Positions 15,633-27,663 of a DNA stretch of 64,000 bases are shown one piece after another. Each line of letters begins with the position of its first letter. Position 1 is the stretch's first letter. The notes beneath the pieces are model-generated. The model did not search any database. It worked only from the letters and a program-made list of their open reading frames with translations, and was not told the origin of the DNA. The position numbers and the translations under genes are program-made. Source of the DNA: Symsagittifera roscoffensis (taxonomy: Eukaryota; Xenacoelomorpha; Acoela; Convolutidae); assembly GCF_963678635.1 (NCBI RefSeq), contig NC_087066.1, forward strand, positions 9,638,723-9,702,722, written 5' to 3'.

Positions 15633-18600
15633 ATGCCTATCCTTAACCGAAACGAGAAAGTAAAGTGTGGAGACTGTGGAAACATGTATATTCGTCAAAA
15701 CGCAGCTCGACATCGAAAAAGATGTGAAAAGCAGGAGGAACATAAGTGTTCCAAATGTCATTTTTATACAAAGAACAAGGACGAGATGAACTATCATGTT
15801 GCTAAAAAACATGCTCCAGCAAGTTCCAAGCAATCAACGGTGTGTTCTTCTTGTGAGCAAGAGTTCCCGAGTTACTACTCTCTCTAGCAACATCGGAGAA
15901 AGGAACATGGAGTGAAACAACGGAAGCCAAGTGATACGGTAGCCGACTTGAACAAGATTGTGGAGGAAGAAGGGGAAGATGGTGAAAAATTGAAGGAGGA
16001 ACTTGGTGCATGTCAACATTTTCTGGTGGATACGGAGATGGAAAATGGGAGACATAAGGTATTTAACTTCCAAATGTCCAAGTTAGATACTAAAGTTATC
16101 AACGAGAAACTTGAAGAAGTCTTCAACAAGCTCGACTCTGCCGCAAAAATCAATATTGCTCTGGGTTTTGTTCTTCGAAATATTGAGACTGGTGAATATC
16201 GATATTTCTACGCTCATGAAAACAATACTCTGTTTGAAAAATCCCACTTACTTTGTACGAAAGCGGATTTGATAACAATCCAAGGAAAAGTAGAAAAATT
16301 TGATATTGTGGAACAATGTACACAAGAACGCCAGAACACAAAGTGGCGATTCAAGTTGATTACTAACGTTACAATTTTTGCTGCTTTGCTGAAAAACATC
16401 CCCATGGGATGTCCGGACTCTGTTTTACCCGAACCTTTATTACGACATACGCAAGTGAATTGTCTTTTATCTAACAAAGACAAGGAACCTTACAAAGATC
16501 ATTTGTGTCTTTTCCGCGCATTGGCCATGTACATGAACGGACACAATGATCTCGACACTCACACCTCCAGATATTTTACAGAATTCATAACAAAATCTGG
16601 TTATGATCCTAAGAATTTTCGTGGAGTTTCCGTTGAAGACTTACCTGTTGTCGAGGAAATTGTTCAAAGGAACATTTTTATATACGATTTCGATATCCAA
16701 GAAGGAGAAAATGTAGGAGAAATAGCTCGACGAAGTATTGGAAGATTTGACAAAACAGTGAAATTACTGAGATTTAACAATCATATCATTCATACAAATG
16801 ATATTGATTCTTTCTTCAAGTGTTTCCGGTGTCCTAGTTGTGACACTTTTTTTAATAAATCCGACAATTTTAACAAACATCTTCTGAGATGCAAGGACCG
16901 AGTGAAACATATTTACCCAAAGAACGTCTATGAGCTTCGCGAAACCTTGTTTGAAAAGCTAGAAGGATTCAATCTTCCAGTTTCTGAAGACAACAAGCTT
17001 TTCAATACAGAGGAACTAAAAGAGACGCAAACTACTACCTGGATTGGGAAACACGTTCCAATTTCAGTCTCTATATCATCGAATCTGATTGATGAACCCA
17101 TCTTTTTGTACAACAAGGATCCACAGAACTTGATAATTGATTTTGTATCCAACCTCGAGCTGTTGGCTGAACAAAGTAAGCTAGAAATGAGAAAAAATTT
17201 CAAGATAATGAAGTAGCTGTCAATGAAAGAATGAAGAAGATCTTTGATCAGCTGAACGAACGTGGTAAAAATTATTCAAGTAATAAGTTCGAGTATGAAG
17301 ACGAATGCATTGAAGATTCGGAAGAAGCAGATCTGTCAACACAATTTTTGCGAATTCAGAAAAATCAACTCATCGATTTGAAACAACATCTAGAGAGATA
17401 TATAAATACTTTACCTGTTTTTGGATTTAACAGCGGTATATATGATTTAAATTTGATCAAGTCCTACCTAATCCCCTATTTGGTTCGCGATAAAGAACAA
17501 GAAACATCCGTCATCAAAAAAGCAAATGATTTTATATCTTTCAAGTTTGGAGATGTACAATTTCTTGACATTATGAAAATTCTGGGTGGAGCAACAACTC
17601 TGGACTCATTTCTCAAAGCTTATAAAGCTAGTGAAACAAAAGGATTCTTTCCTTATGAGTGGTTTGACAACCCTGACAAACTTGATTTTCCAGGACTGCC
17701 CCCATATGAAGCGTTTTTCAGTAAACTTAGAAACAACAATACTCTAGACAAAGACTTTACTGATTATGAAAAACTGAGGAAGAGTGGACTTGATGAACAG
17801 CAAGCACTGAAAAAGCTTCAAATCAAGACTGTACCCCCATCTGGACTAGATAATTACAGTTACTTACAACAAACTTGGCAGAAAAACGGAATGACTGTGT
17901 TCAAAGACTTTTTGCAGTGGTACAACAACAAAGATGTAGTTCCAACCCTGGAAGCAATGCAAAAAATGATTCAGTTTTACCATAACAAAGGGATAGATAT
18001 GTTGAAACTTGGATGTACACTTCCAAATCTAGCAAACATATGTCTACACAAATCTACAAATTACAAGTTTTATCCATTTTGCGAAAGTGATAAAGATTTG
18101 TGTGAAAAAATACGAGAAGACATGACCGGTGGGCCTTCGATTGTGTTCACTCGAAAAGCTGTAATTGATGAAACATACATCAGAAATTCATCAAATGTTT
18201 GTAAATCAATCGTTGGAATTGATGCGAGCCAGCTTTACCCCTATTCAATGTGTCAAGATATGCCAACAGGACTGTATACGAGATGGGAGTTTGACACTGA
18301 TATGCATAAATTCAAGGCTAGACATAATCGATCTCGCAACTTTGAGAATATGGTCATGTCTTTCTATCAAGAATCAAGATCAGAATGTAAAATTGAGAGC
18401 TTTTTTACATCTGGAAAACAGAAGAAAATTGACTGTTTTAATGTGGACGGTTATTGTGATCACTGTAAAACAGTATTCGAGGCAATGGGTTGCTACTATC
18501 ACATTTGTTCTTGTCAAGAAACTCGTCCCTCCTTAACAGAACAGGATATTGAGCGAGGAAACAAGAAGAGAGAAATGGATGATATGCGACGAGAATACAT

Positions 18601-19942
18601 TAAAGAGAAAGGATACAAAGTGGAAGAAATGTGGGAGTGTGACTGGTGGGAAAGTTTCAAAACCGATGAAAAGATCAAAAATCACGTCAGAACCCACTTT
18701 CCCTATAAAAGACTTCTTTCTACAGACTCACTTCTAGCAAAAATAAAAGATGGATCTCTTTTTGGCTACGTTCAGTGCGACTTAGTTGTTCCAGATGAAC
18801 TGAAATCGAAATTTGCGAATTTTCCTCCAATTTTCAAAAACACTGAGGTTGGAAGAAACGATATTGGTGACTATATGAAGAATTATGCTATTGAAATTGA
18901 AATGTTGAAACATCCACAGAGAATGCTTATATCTAGCTTCAAGCTAGAAAATGGAACAGTTATAACTCCTCTCTTCAACTTTTATTTGGAACTTGGTTTG
19001 CAATGCACCAAAATTTATCGTTTTGTTGAATATTCTCCTCGGAAATGCTTTAATAATTTCGTTCAGTCAGTGGTTGATGCAAGAAGAGAAGGAGATGAAA
19101 ACCCTCTATCAGGAGTTGTAGCAGAAACAATGAAGCTCTTGGGCAATTTCTCCTATGGATATCAGATCATGGATAGATCCAGGCATACAATCACGAAGTA
19201 TCTGAACGATGAAAAAACTCACAAGGCAATCAATGAACCACTGTTTAAGAGACTTAACACAGTTGAGAAGGACTTATATGAGGTGGAGTTATTGAAGTCA
19301 ACCATTGAACATAGAGAACCCATCATCGTTGGTTTTTTCATACTTCAGTATGCAAAGCTGAGAATGTTGGAACTCTACTACAACTTCTTTGACAAATTCT
19401 GTGATGTAAATAAATTTGAAGAGTTGGAGATGGACACAGACTCACTTTACTTGGCACTTGCAGAAGAAAATTTGTACGATTGCATCCAACCAGATAAGAG
19501 AGCTGCTTGGGAAAAAATGAGGGAGAGTGATTGCAGAGATTCCTTCAAGGCGGATGCAAAATCTAATTTCTTTCCTCGAACGTGTTGTAGTATCCATAAA
19601 AAACATGATAAGCGGGAGCCGGGACTTTTCAAAGAAGAATTTAGGTGCACAGAAATGCTCTGTTTATGTAGTAAGACATATTGCTGCTATGACAACAAGT
19701 CAGACAAATTCAAATTTAGCAGCAAAGGATTGAATAAGCGGGTTCTAGAAGACGCTGGAGATGGACCTTTAACAAAGTATAGGAGAGTACTCGATGAAGC
19801 TATCAACTTAACATCTACTAATAGAGGAACTATAAATCATTTGGTGGCCACATATGAACAGACAAAGAAAGGATTAAGCTATTTTTATCCAAAAAGACAA
19901 GTACAAGATGATGGAATTCATACAAAACCACTGAACTTATAA
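15633..19942 (+). CDS. Polinton family B DNA polymerase with zinc-finger and OTU-like N-terminus, interrupted
   Basis: In order: C2H2-type fingers (residues about 11-90); an OTU-like segment with Asp289 and Cys292 in DHLCLFRALA and His384/His387 in NNHIIH; another finger (CPSCDTFF...HLLRC); an exonuclease-like region (FGFNSGIYDLNLIK); then the palm. Motif A is GIDASQLYPYSM (about 18215-18250), motif B MKLLGNFSYGYQ (about 19130), motif C MDTDSLY (19433). The end KGLSYFYPKR...DDGIHT is typical of Polintons. It should copy the element from protein-primed ends. A TAG at 15885-15887 cuts the third finger, and a -1 change is needed in 17180-17213, where A-AAA-AAT (17192-17198) lies in phase. As it stands it is either recoded or recently broken. 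Confidence 0.88.
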
Positions 19943-20029
19943 GAACTGATCTGGTCAAGTAAACGTAATCATGATGTTGTATTATATTGGCTTTATGATG
20001 TGAAAATGTAAAATGATGCGGTAAACTTG

Positions 20030-20617
20030 TTATACAATGCAGTGATTTATATACTTTCTTTGTAATTTAAACTTTTTTCTCGGAAACTTGCCTTTTTTTC
20101 GAAGTCTCTGTAGGTTTCAGCATTGTTTCAATTAGATAGAAAGTAAAATTATCGTTTCAATTAGATTGAAAGTAAGATTATTTAATAAATTAGGTCAAAT
20201 AATAGCTAACCTTATCGTTTTTTGGAGTTTTTTTGAAAATTTTTTCATATAAATTTACCCAAAAACGCTTACCATTGACTTACCATGTATCAAAAAACTA
20301 ATCAAAAGTTCTTCATTACACAACCTACACGTAATTAACCTTCGATATTCACAAATTAGTTAACACGCGCCAACATTTTGCGAAAAAAACTAGACATTTC
20401 CACAAAAAAACTTAAAAAAATTACGATTTTCTTACCATTATCTTACCATCACACAAACCATAAAACCTTACCATCGGTATTTCCTATCTTAATACATTGT
20501 AGACTCTATACCCAATCTTAATACATAGCCTGGCAGACCCGAAGTCTATAGCGTATCTTAATACATAGGGTCTGCCATGCCCCCCCCCCCCCCAATTCAG
20601 CTCCAACATCTACTACT
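20030..20617 (-). repeat. Right terminal inverted repeat of element A
   Basis: Reverse complement of 3420-4011 with scattered differences, including a C14 run (left has G9) and the missing 20-bp segment. An inward-pointing TATATAAAT lies at 20045-20053. The end CATCTACTACT mirrors the left terminus. Confidence 0.93.
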
Positions 20618-20623
20618 ACTCTA
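20618..20623. other. Target-site duplication ACTCTA, right copy
   Basis: Exact match to 3414-3419, directly following the terminal CATCTACTACT. Confidence 0.93.
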
Positions 20624-21461
20624 CGAACACTGGATAGCTAAATTCGGGTTAACCGAAATACTAATCACAGACAATGGCTTTGAGTTTATTAACAACGAAA
20701 TTATCACATTATGCCACTCATATAATATCAAACAAAAACCACGTACATCTCATGCACCTTGGACAAATGGATTAGTCGAAGGTATGAACCGTTCTTTGCA
20801 AGAATATCTCAGATAAATTATTACTGGAAATGATACACGATACACCGACTGGCCAAAAGATGTAAAATTATTTCTCTTATCCTATAATTTACAAATTACC
20901 GCAACAATAAGAATTTCACCATATGAAATTGTATTTAACCAAAAACCACGAAAATCCATAATGTTTACAGTAAACGCCCATAAAAATGCCCAAAGTAACT
21001 GTCAACCAAATAAAGATTCAATATGTTACAACTTACCACTACATACTCATAATGAAGACCACTTTCATCATCCACAAATTTTAAAATTAGTTTCCGGTAC
21101 TTACACCAAATGGGTTTTAGATAGAGATAAAAAACACATTAAAAATTATCCAAAAATAACGAAAAAATTGTTAGAAACACAAAACATATCTAACCAAATC
21201 AATTCAAGCTTCACACCAGCAACAGATATACAAATCGGAACATTTGTTTTAATTCCAAACTTCACGACACAAAAAGGAATTTCTAAAATGTTACAACCAT
21301 TCCGAAAAGGACCATATCAAATAATTGATAAACCCACTGATGTAACATACAAACTCACTGACTCAAGTAAAAAACGGATTGTTCAGCTTCGAAATAACCT
21401 ATTACCGTATTATCAAAAAGAATACGCACTCCGTGAATTAACTCAATTTTATATGTTGTAG
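20618..21461 (+). pseudogene. Ty3/gypsy-like integrase, C-terminal half
   Basis: The core continues in register from the left fragment with LYEHWIAKFGLTEILITDNG (second catalytic Asp) and GLVEGMNRSLQEYLR (catalytic Glu), then a stop. A later ORF (20961-21461) holds the C-terminal GPY/F-type module (FRKGPYQIIDKPTDVTYKLTD) and ends LPYYQKEYALRELTQ. The ORF reported from 20577 begins inside the Polinton TIR and is not a real start. The element was already broken in the core (stop at 20815) besides being split by the insertion. Confidence 0.85.
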
Positions 21462-22560
21462 AAAGAAAAATAGGAAAATGACAGACAAAATTCTACCACA
21501 GGATCAAAAAGAGAAATCTGAACATAGAGAATCATCACGACTTAAAAGTCAGCCAAAAAAAAATTATAAAACCTTCGTTCCACAATCCAAAATATTGAAG
21601 AAAGTTGTATTTTTTAAAAACCACTTTAATTTTCATTATTTAACACCTTCTTTTTAATCATTTTGAATATACACATATCAAAATAACATGCTGAAAATCA
21701 CTTGAACAAATCTAGTTCAAAATCAGCCAATCGGAATCATTCCAAACCATCACCAAATTTAAAATAACACGACTTTGTTTGCCGACAAAAATTTACCTCC
21801 AACCAGAAGTATAACTATAACTTCAAGACCTCCAGGTCAAAAATAAGCGAGCCACTACAAAATGACAACTAAAAGAAATACAACCTCAATATTACAACCC
21901 TCCCCTATCAACTACAAAAATCCTATCAACTACAAGTACAAAAATCAACAAGTTTTTCCCAATCTAGACCTCAAAAACCCTCCAACCAAAAATATTAAAT
22001 TATCCTAAAGTGCAAAAAGCACACTATCATTTAGACTAAAGTACAAATGTTTCTTAGATACCTCCAATCATTCGATAAATAAAAACAAAACCAAGAAGAT
22101 CTTCCCGACACCACAAAATAACCCCTCAACAATATTTGACAAAATCCAACCCATTTGTCAAAAAATCAATAAAAATTCCGAAAACACTCGAATTTAGCCC
22201 CAAAAAATTAGAAAAGATTCAACAAACCGAATCATTTTTTAAATGCTTCTTTCTGCGACGGTCGACAAACTTAAACAATTATTTTTAATCTTTCTCACAA
22301 AACCTACAAACTTTCTCAAATTTTTTCATAATAATTTTAGCTGACACTTTAGAAACCTTAATAACTCTTTTAATAATTTTTGCAACCTTTTTCTAACATT
22401 TTATTCCCTATTTGAAGTATATATATATATATTTTTCCACAATTCTTGATAACCTCCTCAGGTACGATAATTCAATAACTATTTAAACGTACCGAAACCT
22501 ATTTAGTAGAATCGATATTTTCTACTATTCATAGTTTTCTCCCATTTTTAACATCACTCA
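21462..22560. other. Non-coding stretch of the retroelement
   Basis: AT-rich, no credible ORF. A (TA)n run lies near 22417-22432. I could not find an LTR pair flanking the retroelement. Confidence 0.4.
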
Positions 22561-23480
22561 TAATGACAAAATGCAAATGTGTAAAAAAGGCAATCATCAC
22601 ATTCGCATTGGCAACCATTCTTTTATTTCTTTTTTTTTTTGAAGAATACTACAGTAAACATAATCTTTCATTATAAAACTTCAACCGAATTTTTTTTTCC
22701 AAAATTGCTAATCAACAACCCCCACACCAGTCCCCACCGACAACATCCCAAGAAAATCTAACAACACCTACAAATACCCAAAATCCCCAATCATCCTCAC
22801 GCATTTCTTTCCAAGATAATCCATATAGTTCTGAAGAAAGACACGCCCGATTATCCGAACCATTAGAACCAGTTGTTCGCCAAACACCTCTGAGCGAACC
22901 ACAATACGAACCAACATATAACATATAACCACCTCTACAACAAGATCTTAACAGAGTAAGACACCTTAGCCAAAACCAAGATGCACTCGAAATAAATAGA
23001 CTAATTATACATCCGAGACGAAACAGAAACTTTCAAACTCCCAGAGTTCATCTTAATATACCTCAGTCACCAACATCAAATCTTTTAGAACTTTCTAGTA
23101 GCACACTACCAGATATCCCCACTACTGCTTCACAACAAAGCACTTCAAATAACCCACCAGATTACTTAGGTTCAACTCCTACATCAGAACAAATTCGAGA
23201 AAACCCTTTTAACCCCCCAATAACTACAGAACGTCTTCCATATTGGGCAACGCACACCTACACTCAGGGTGAACCAAATTTATTAAACGACCCAATTGAT
23301 GTTTCATCTGATACAAAACTATCAACATTACCAGAAACACTTTTCCTTCCTTCTACGCCTTCTCTAAGCCGAATATCACCACACTTTTTCCCATCAATTT
23401 TCCTACACATCTTGATTCAACATATCAGGAACAATCATCTACTAATATACTACTACGATTAGATTGGAATACATTCATAG
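22561..23480 (+). pseudogene. Degenerate Pro/Ser/Thr-rich ORF region of the retroelement
   Basis: A short ORF from 22563 encodes a Lys/Cys start and a hydrophobic helix (IITFALATILLFLFFF). From about 22700 another frame reads a long Pro/Ser/Thr/Gln-rich, low-complexity product with internal stops (for example SPTSNLLELSSSTLPDIPTT). It resembles a disordered gag- or accessory-type product; identity unproven. Confidence 0.35.
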
Positions 23481-24780
23481 CACCTCCACCATTATTTGGT
23501 CAACATCAAGAAAGTAGCAGACTACACAACTGGGCACAAAATAGATTACAATATAGACAAGATATCCAAAAAGATAAAAAAGTACATAAAATCCAAACAC
23601 TTCAACAAAATAGTCTCACACTTAAATTCGAATAAGCAAAAAGACTATAACCTTGTTCAACACCTATTTCTTATAGCTCCTCCAAATATAACAGCTCAAT
23701 CCTTACCTCCTCCTTTTATAACAACAGAAATATTATATATAAATACGATAGATATGCTAAAAAGACAATCGGATTCATAGCTTTTTATAACCCATTCACA
23801 GGATTATCATACACATGTATATAATAAAGATATTTACATTTCAACACCTTCTTTTTCTTATTTTTTTCCGAACCAAGTCAAAATCCTTCCACTCGCACAG
23901 GATCGCAGGACTTACTAGTAACACACTACGATTGTGAAGAAAACGAACAAAAAATATTACATAAGTATGCTATAAATCAAGTAACACAAGGTGAATCCAA
24001 AATACAAGCAATAGAAACCACAAATGTAATAGCTACGTTATACTCAAAAGCCCGAGCGACAACACTGACAGGATACAAATTCACAGCAACATTTTCCGAA
24101 AAGAAAGTACATTGTTCACAAGTTTCAAACGGAAATAAAAACAGATTAGACCTTGAATCTTTCTACCAAAGTAACATCAAAAGATTATTACACCTCAGCC
24201 CGGAAGATTGTAAGAACACACTAAAAGGGCTAAACCTCACACTAAATAAAGGCACAAACAGAAAACTTGAAAATTTTCAGATTTTTCCAGACTCAGGCCG
24301 AATTTGAAAAACACCAAGGTCATATACTACTAGATACAAAATTTCCCTTCCATGGAGCTCATGGAATATAAACATACGACCTTCATGACAGAATTTGATA
24401 CCGCACATTGGAATAAACAATCCCTCAAACTGCAAAGCAGATACAAAAAATAAAAGATACCAAAAATAATGTTTTCGATTGGAAAATACAACTCGAAAAA
24501 GTACAGCTAACACAAGACTTGAAAGATGACACAATACTCTATCAAGGAATTAGACTCCCTTGCAAAAACTACCAAAGTTATTGCATTCCTACAACACGCA
24601 CACAAGCAACCGTTAATTGGTTTTCCGAATAAACCTGCACAAAATTTCGAGTCGCAAAAATACACGCTAGAATGATTAAATTTCACTTGAAATATTTTAT
24701 TGAAGCAGGATTTTCAGACATTTACACACAAGATTACAGCTGATACTTTAAAGATATTTAAGATAACTTTTTTTTAAATA
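23481..24780 (+). pseudogene. Decayed 3' ORF of the retroelement, possibly env-like
   Basis: From about 23900 one frame stays open for roughly 130 codons with evenly spaced cysteines and mixed strand-like composition (TLTGYKFTATFSEKKVHCSQ, HLSPEDCKNTLKG), then stops accumulate. The position after integrase is where env-like genes occur in some Ty3/gypsy elements. No fusion peptide or transmembrane end could be confirmed, so env is only a suggestion. Confidence 0.3.
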
Positions 24781-24895
24781 GCGAAAAATATTGACCACAG
24801 GATATATTACCAATCAATAATTTCAGTTTTGTAAATCTGAAAAACGATTTTTTTGCCTTTCTAGGATGGCTCTATTACATCTTAAAAAGATTGAC

Positions 24896-25095
24896 NNNNN
24901 NNNNNNNNNNNNNNNNNNNNNNNNNNNNNNNNNNNNNNNNNNNNNNNNNNNNNNNNNNNNNNNNNNNNNNNNNNNNNNNNNNNNNNNNNNNNNNNNNNNN
25001 NNNNNNNNNNNNNNNNNNNNNNNNNNNNNNNNNNNNNNNNNNNNNNNNNNNNNNNNNNNNNNNNNNNNNNNNNNNNNNNNNNNNNNNNNNNNNNN
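24896..25095. other. Assembly gap of 200 N
   Basis: Exactly 200 unknown bases, a conventional scaffold placeholder. It separates the retroelement tail from Polinton copy B, so the left end of copy B cannot be placed. Confidence 0.99.
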
Positions 25096-25508
25096 TAAGC
25101 GATTGCATAGTTCAAATAGAATTTGTTAAATTTGATGATTTCGATCGTTTGAGAAAAACTGAAAACATTCTGCTAGTCTTTGATGACTCAATTGAAGAAA
25201 TTTACAATCATAAAGAATTCGTTGAACTAGCAACAGCAGGAAGACGTAACAATTTATATAATGTTTTTGTTAAAAATAATTTATTCCAATAAAGCCGATG
25301 GTCACGAACTAATGATTTGAACACATCGCATATCGATTTACTCAAATCAACTCGTGATATTCAGCAACTTGATCAACTCGGAAGACAACTTAATGCACCT
25401 AAACTTTTACGACAATCGTATGAGCTGGCTACAAGGGACAGCTTTGGACATCTTTTAATAGACTTAGATGCCGAACATCAGACTGTCTCAGATACTGTTC
25501 AAACATAA
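25096..25508 (+). pseudogene. Packaging ATPase fragment, first duplicate (copy B)
   Basis: It starts straight after the gap with Walker B (ILLVFDDSIEEI), the ELATAGRRNNLY segment and, after a stop, the HIDLLKSTRDIQQLDQLGRQ and FGHLLIDLDAEHQ region. It is nearly identical to 29128-29540. Walker A is missing, lost in or before the gap. Confidence 0.8.
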
Positions 25509-25639
25509 TACCACCTGGTCCGTCAGCTTTCTATTTACCACTGCTTAAGGCAGAAGTGACTCCTATCACAAATGAACGCGAATAAATCATCTATTCTGCA
25601 GCGCATGGTACGACTGAATTCAAGTAAACTTGGGGTTTT

Positions 25640-25870
25640 TATTAGATAACCATCTTATTTTCAAGTCATGTCAGTCGTTTGTGAATGCTTGCTCAATATA
25701 GTCAAATGCAATGTGCCTGTTAGTATTCCAAATCTTAATAATTTCGAAGAAACATATAACATTCTAATCAATCCAAAAATGAGTCTGTAAAAAAATCAGC
25801 TGTTGTATTGAGTACACAAAGATTTTATCTAATCAGACATATGTTTTTTGCTGCAAGTATTTGACAGCAA
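25640..25870 (+). pseudogene. Small post-ATPase ORF remnant, first duplicate (copy B)
   Basis: The frame reads VVCECLLNIVKCNVPVSIPN and is then broken by stops; it matches the intact ORF of copy C (42026-42307). Confidence 0.65.
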
Positions 25871-25872
25871 AA

Positions 25873-26342
25873 ACGTGGTGTATTTGTGCAAAACAAAAGT
25901 ATGGGAAGGCTACTGATCTATCAATTGCTACTTACAAAAACGTATTTGATTAGTTAGAGTATAGGATTGAGTAAGTGGTATCACTTCCATTGGCCTGAAA
26001 TTCTGTAGGTCCAGGAGGTGTTGGAAAAAATACAAATGGAATTGGAAAAACGTTACTTCATTGGAAATGAAAATCATTCACGAGACTTATTTGACCATGA
26101 AGAAAAATTATCCGGAAAACTCTGACGGCTGAAATTATTTTCTAGCTACATGTTCCCTGTTTTTCTTTTCTAGCAAAAATGACATAAATTGTGACGTTAC
26201 CATCAAACTTCGACCATATAGAGGTCATATTGGCATTGTGAATTGGATTGCCCGAGAATTGAAAATTTACCTTTCAAAAATTTTCCAGCTTGCAATAGAC
26301 ATTCACATCATAACCCTTCCCGGAATCAGTGCGCCTTGAAGA
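25873..26342 (+). pseudogene. Fragments of the TTWCICAKQK gene and neighbouring early genes (copy B)
   Basis: The stretch up to about 26230 duplicates 27906-28380 with a deletion of the central part. The last 110 bp align with the reverse complement of 43880-43980 in copy C. No frame is open. It ends where the interspersed repeat begins. Confidence 0.65.
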
Positions 26343-26357
26343 AGTGAGTGTAATTGT

Positions 26358-27445
26358 AAGTGGTGAAATTACTTGTAATTTCAGCACCAGAGCAATTTGA
26401 ATTTAACTTACAACTTAGTTGCTTTCTCCAAGAGACCGACTCGTAACAAAACCAGTATACTCTAGATCTATTGAGCCTAAGAGATATAAGAGTAAGATTA
26501 AGATCGGTATTAGACTAAGAAATTGCACGAATCTATCCGGCCGAAAGTAAGATAGCGTGACGAGCAGACGGTGTACCCTATCTGAAATTAGACATCCATC
26601 CCAACTCAATGACAAAAAAATGCATTTTTTTTTCAATTGAAGGAAAAAAATTTTTCACTTTTTTCAATACATCGAAAATCACACTTATCGATGAAGTATT
26701 ATCAGGCAGTTAGTTTTGATTTTTAAATCAAAATAGCTTCCTTAATTTTCATTTATGTTCCAAAAAACTAGCATAACTTTGGTTTTTTGTTTCTTGCCGT
26801 AATTGACAAGTTTTCGATCTGCTAATTTAAAGTTAAGTTATTTGAGTCATCATAAATTCATTTTAATCTGTTTCTTGCACACGTCACTTGTTGAAAAATT
26901 CATAGTGTTTCACTGAAGAAGATACTGCTTCTTTGATTTTGTATTTTTGTCAACTTTATTTTTCAATTTTAATCTGAGGTCAAATCCATGAAAAAAACTG
27001 CATCAGAGAAAACTTTTGCTATTTGAAATGGTGAAAAAAAAACAAAGATATTTTTGTTCTTCAATTTTTTGATGCTGAGTTTACAGTTTTTACCAGTATA
27101 CTTGATGAAACTCTTTTTTTTATAAAAATTGTTGTCTCAAAATTATTGCTCGTTTTATTGGACAATTATTGGACAAATACTAAAATTTCTAAATTTTTTT
27201 AGACTAATTGATTTGAAAAAGTCAAATTGAGAACCAGTTTCTTTCCCATTTTGGACATGCCATTTTTTACTGTCTGCATTAGTTTTTTTTCAAATGTTGA
27301 TATTCAAATGATGATAAATTTGATCTTCTGAAAAATTTAATTGCCTCTAACAAACATTATCATTGTTGTAAATTGGCATATTCAAGTCCGATATAAACTG
27401 GTAGGCTTGTATTCACAAGTTGAAACTTTAAAAGAGGGAAGCTGA
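26358..27445 (+). repeat. Interspersed repeat, copy 2 (about 1.09 kb)
   Basis: Same family and orientation as 1935-2981. It interrupts Polinton-derived sequence, which shows that it moved after the Polinton had inserted. Confidence 0.8.
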
Positions 27446-27660
27446 GATCATTCGCTGATAATCGAGTAACAATGTTGCTGATAATCAAGGAAAAAACATT
27501 GCGTAAAAACATTGCAAAAACCTAAACCGTTGGTAGCTGTAAACCATTTCCTTTTCGTGCGCATCTTTTATTATTGAAACAACGCTTTGCAAACTTAATC
27601 ACTCACAAAGTTTGAAGAGTGGCTGACAGTCCGGTGTCATGACATAATTGAACAATAAAA
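27446..27660. other. Short unassigned stretch
   Basis: Contains GCTGATAATC twice and A-rich sequence; no coding signal. Confidence 0.35.
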
Positions 27661-27663
27661 ATC

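Larger units (their letters stand above)
3420..20617. mobile_element. Polinton/Maverick element A, complete with TIRs and TSD
   Basis: This 17.2-kb element begins AGTAGTAGATG and ends CATCTACTACT, with TIRs of about 590 bp and a 6-bp target duplication. It encodes the full Polinton set: family B polymerase, retroviral-like integrase, packaging ATPase, adenain-like protease, double-jelly-roll major capsid, penton-like minor capsid, core-like protein and several small conserved ORFs, plus unrecognised cargo. The exact duplication and near-identical TIRs suggest a fairly recent insertion. The virion and integrase genes are open; the polymerase and some early genes carry stops or shifts. Confidence 0.95.
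25096..25872 (+). repeat. Direct duplicate (with 29128-29904) inside copy B
   Basis: The two segments differ at only a few bases over about 780 bp, at a constant offset of 4032 bp for most of their length. Similarity ends abruptly after TTTGACAGCAAAA. Here the next bases match 27906 onward; in the other copy they continue into the pre-integrase region. One unit is therefore rearranged. Confidence 0.85.

Noticed and set aside
17231-17240. ATG at 17231 as the true start of a separate polymerase
   Set aside because: The frame is open and family-like upstream of it within the overlap window, so it is the continuation of the same gene.
20577-20816. ORF starting in the poly-C run as a new gene
   Set aside because: The first residues (poly-Pro) are TIR sequence; only the part after 20623 is real, and it belongs to the retroelement integrase.
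22712-22924. Minus-strand Gly/Trp-rich ORF
   Set aside because: Antisense of the Pro/Thr-rich region; composition is a by-product.
24866-25129. ORFs across 24896-25095
   Set aside because: They are created by the run of N.
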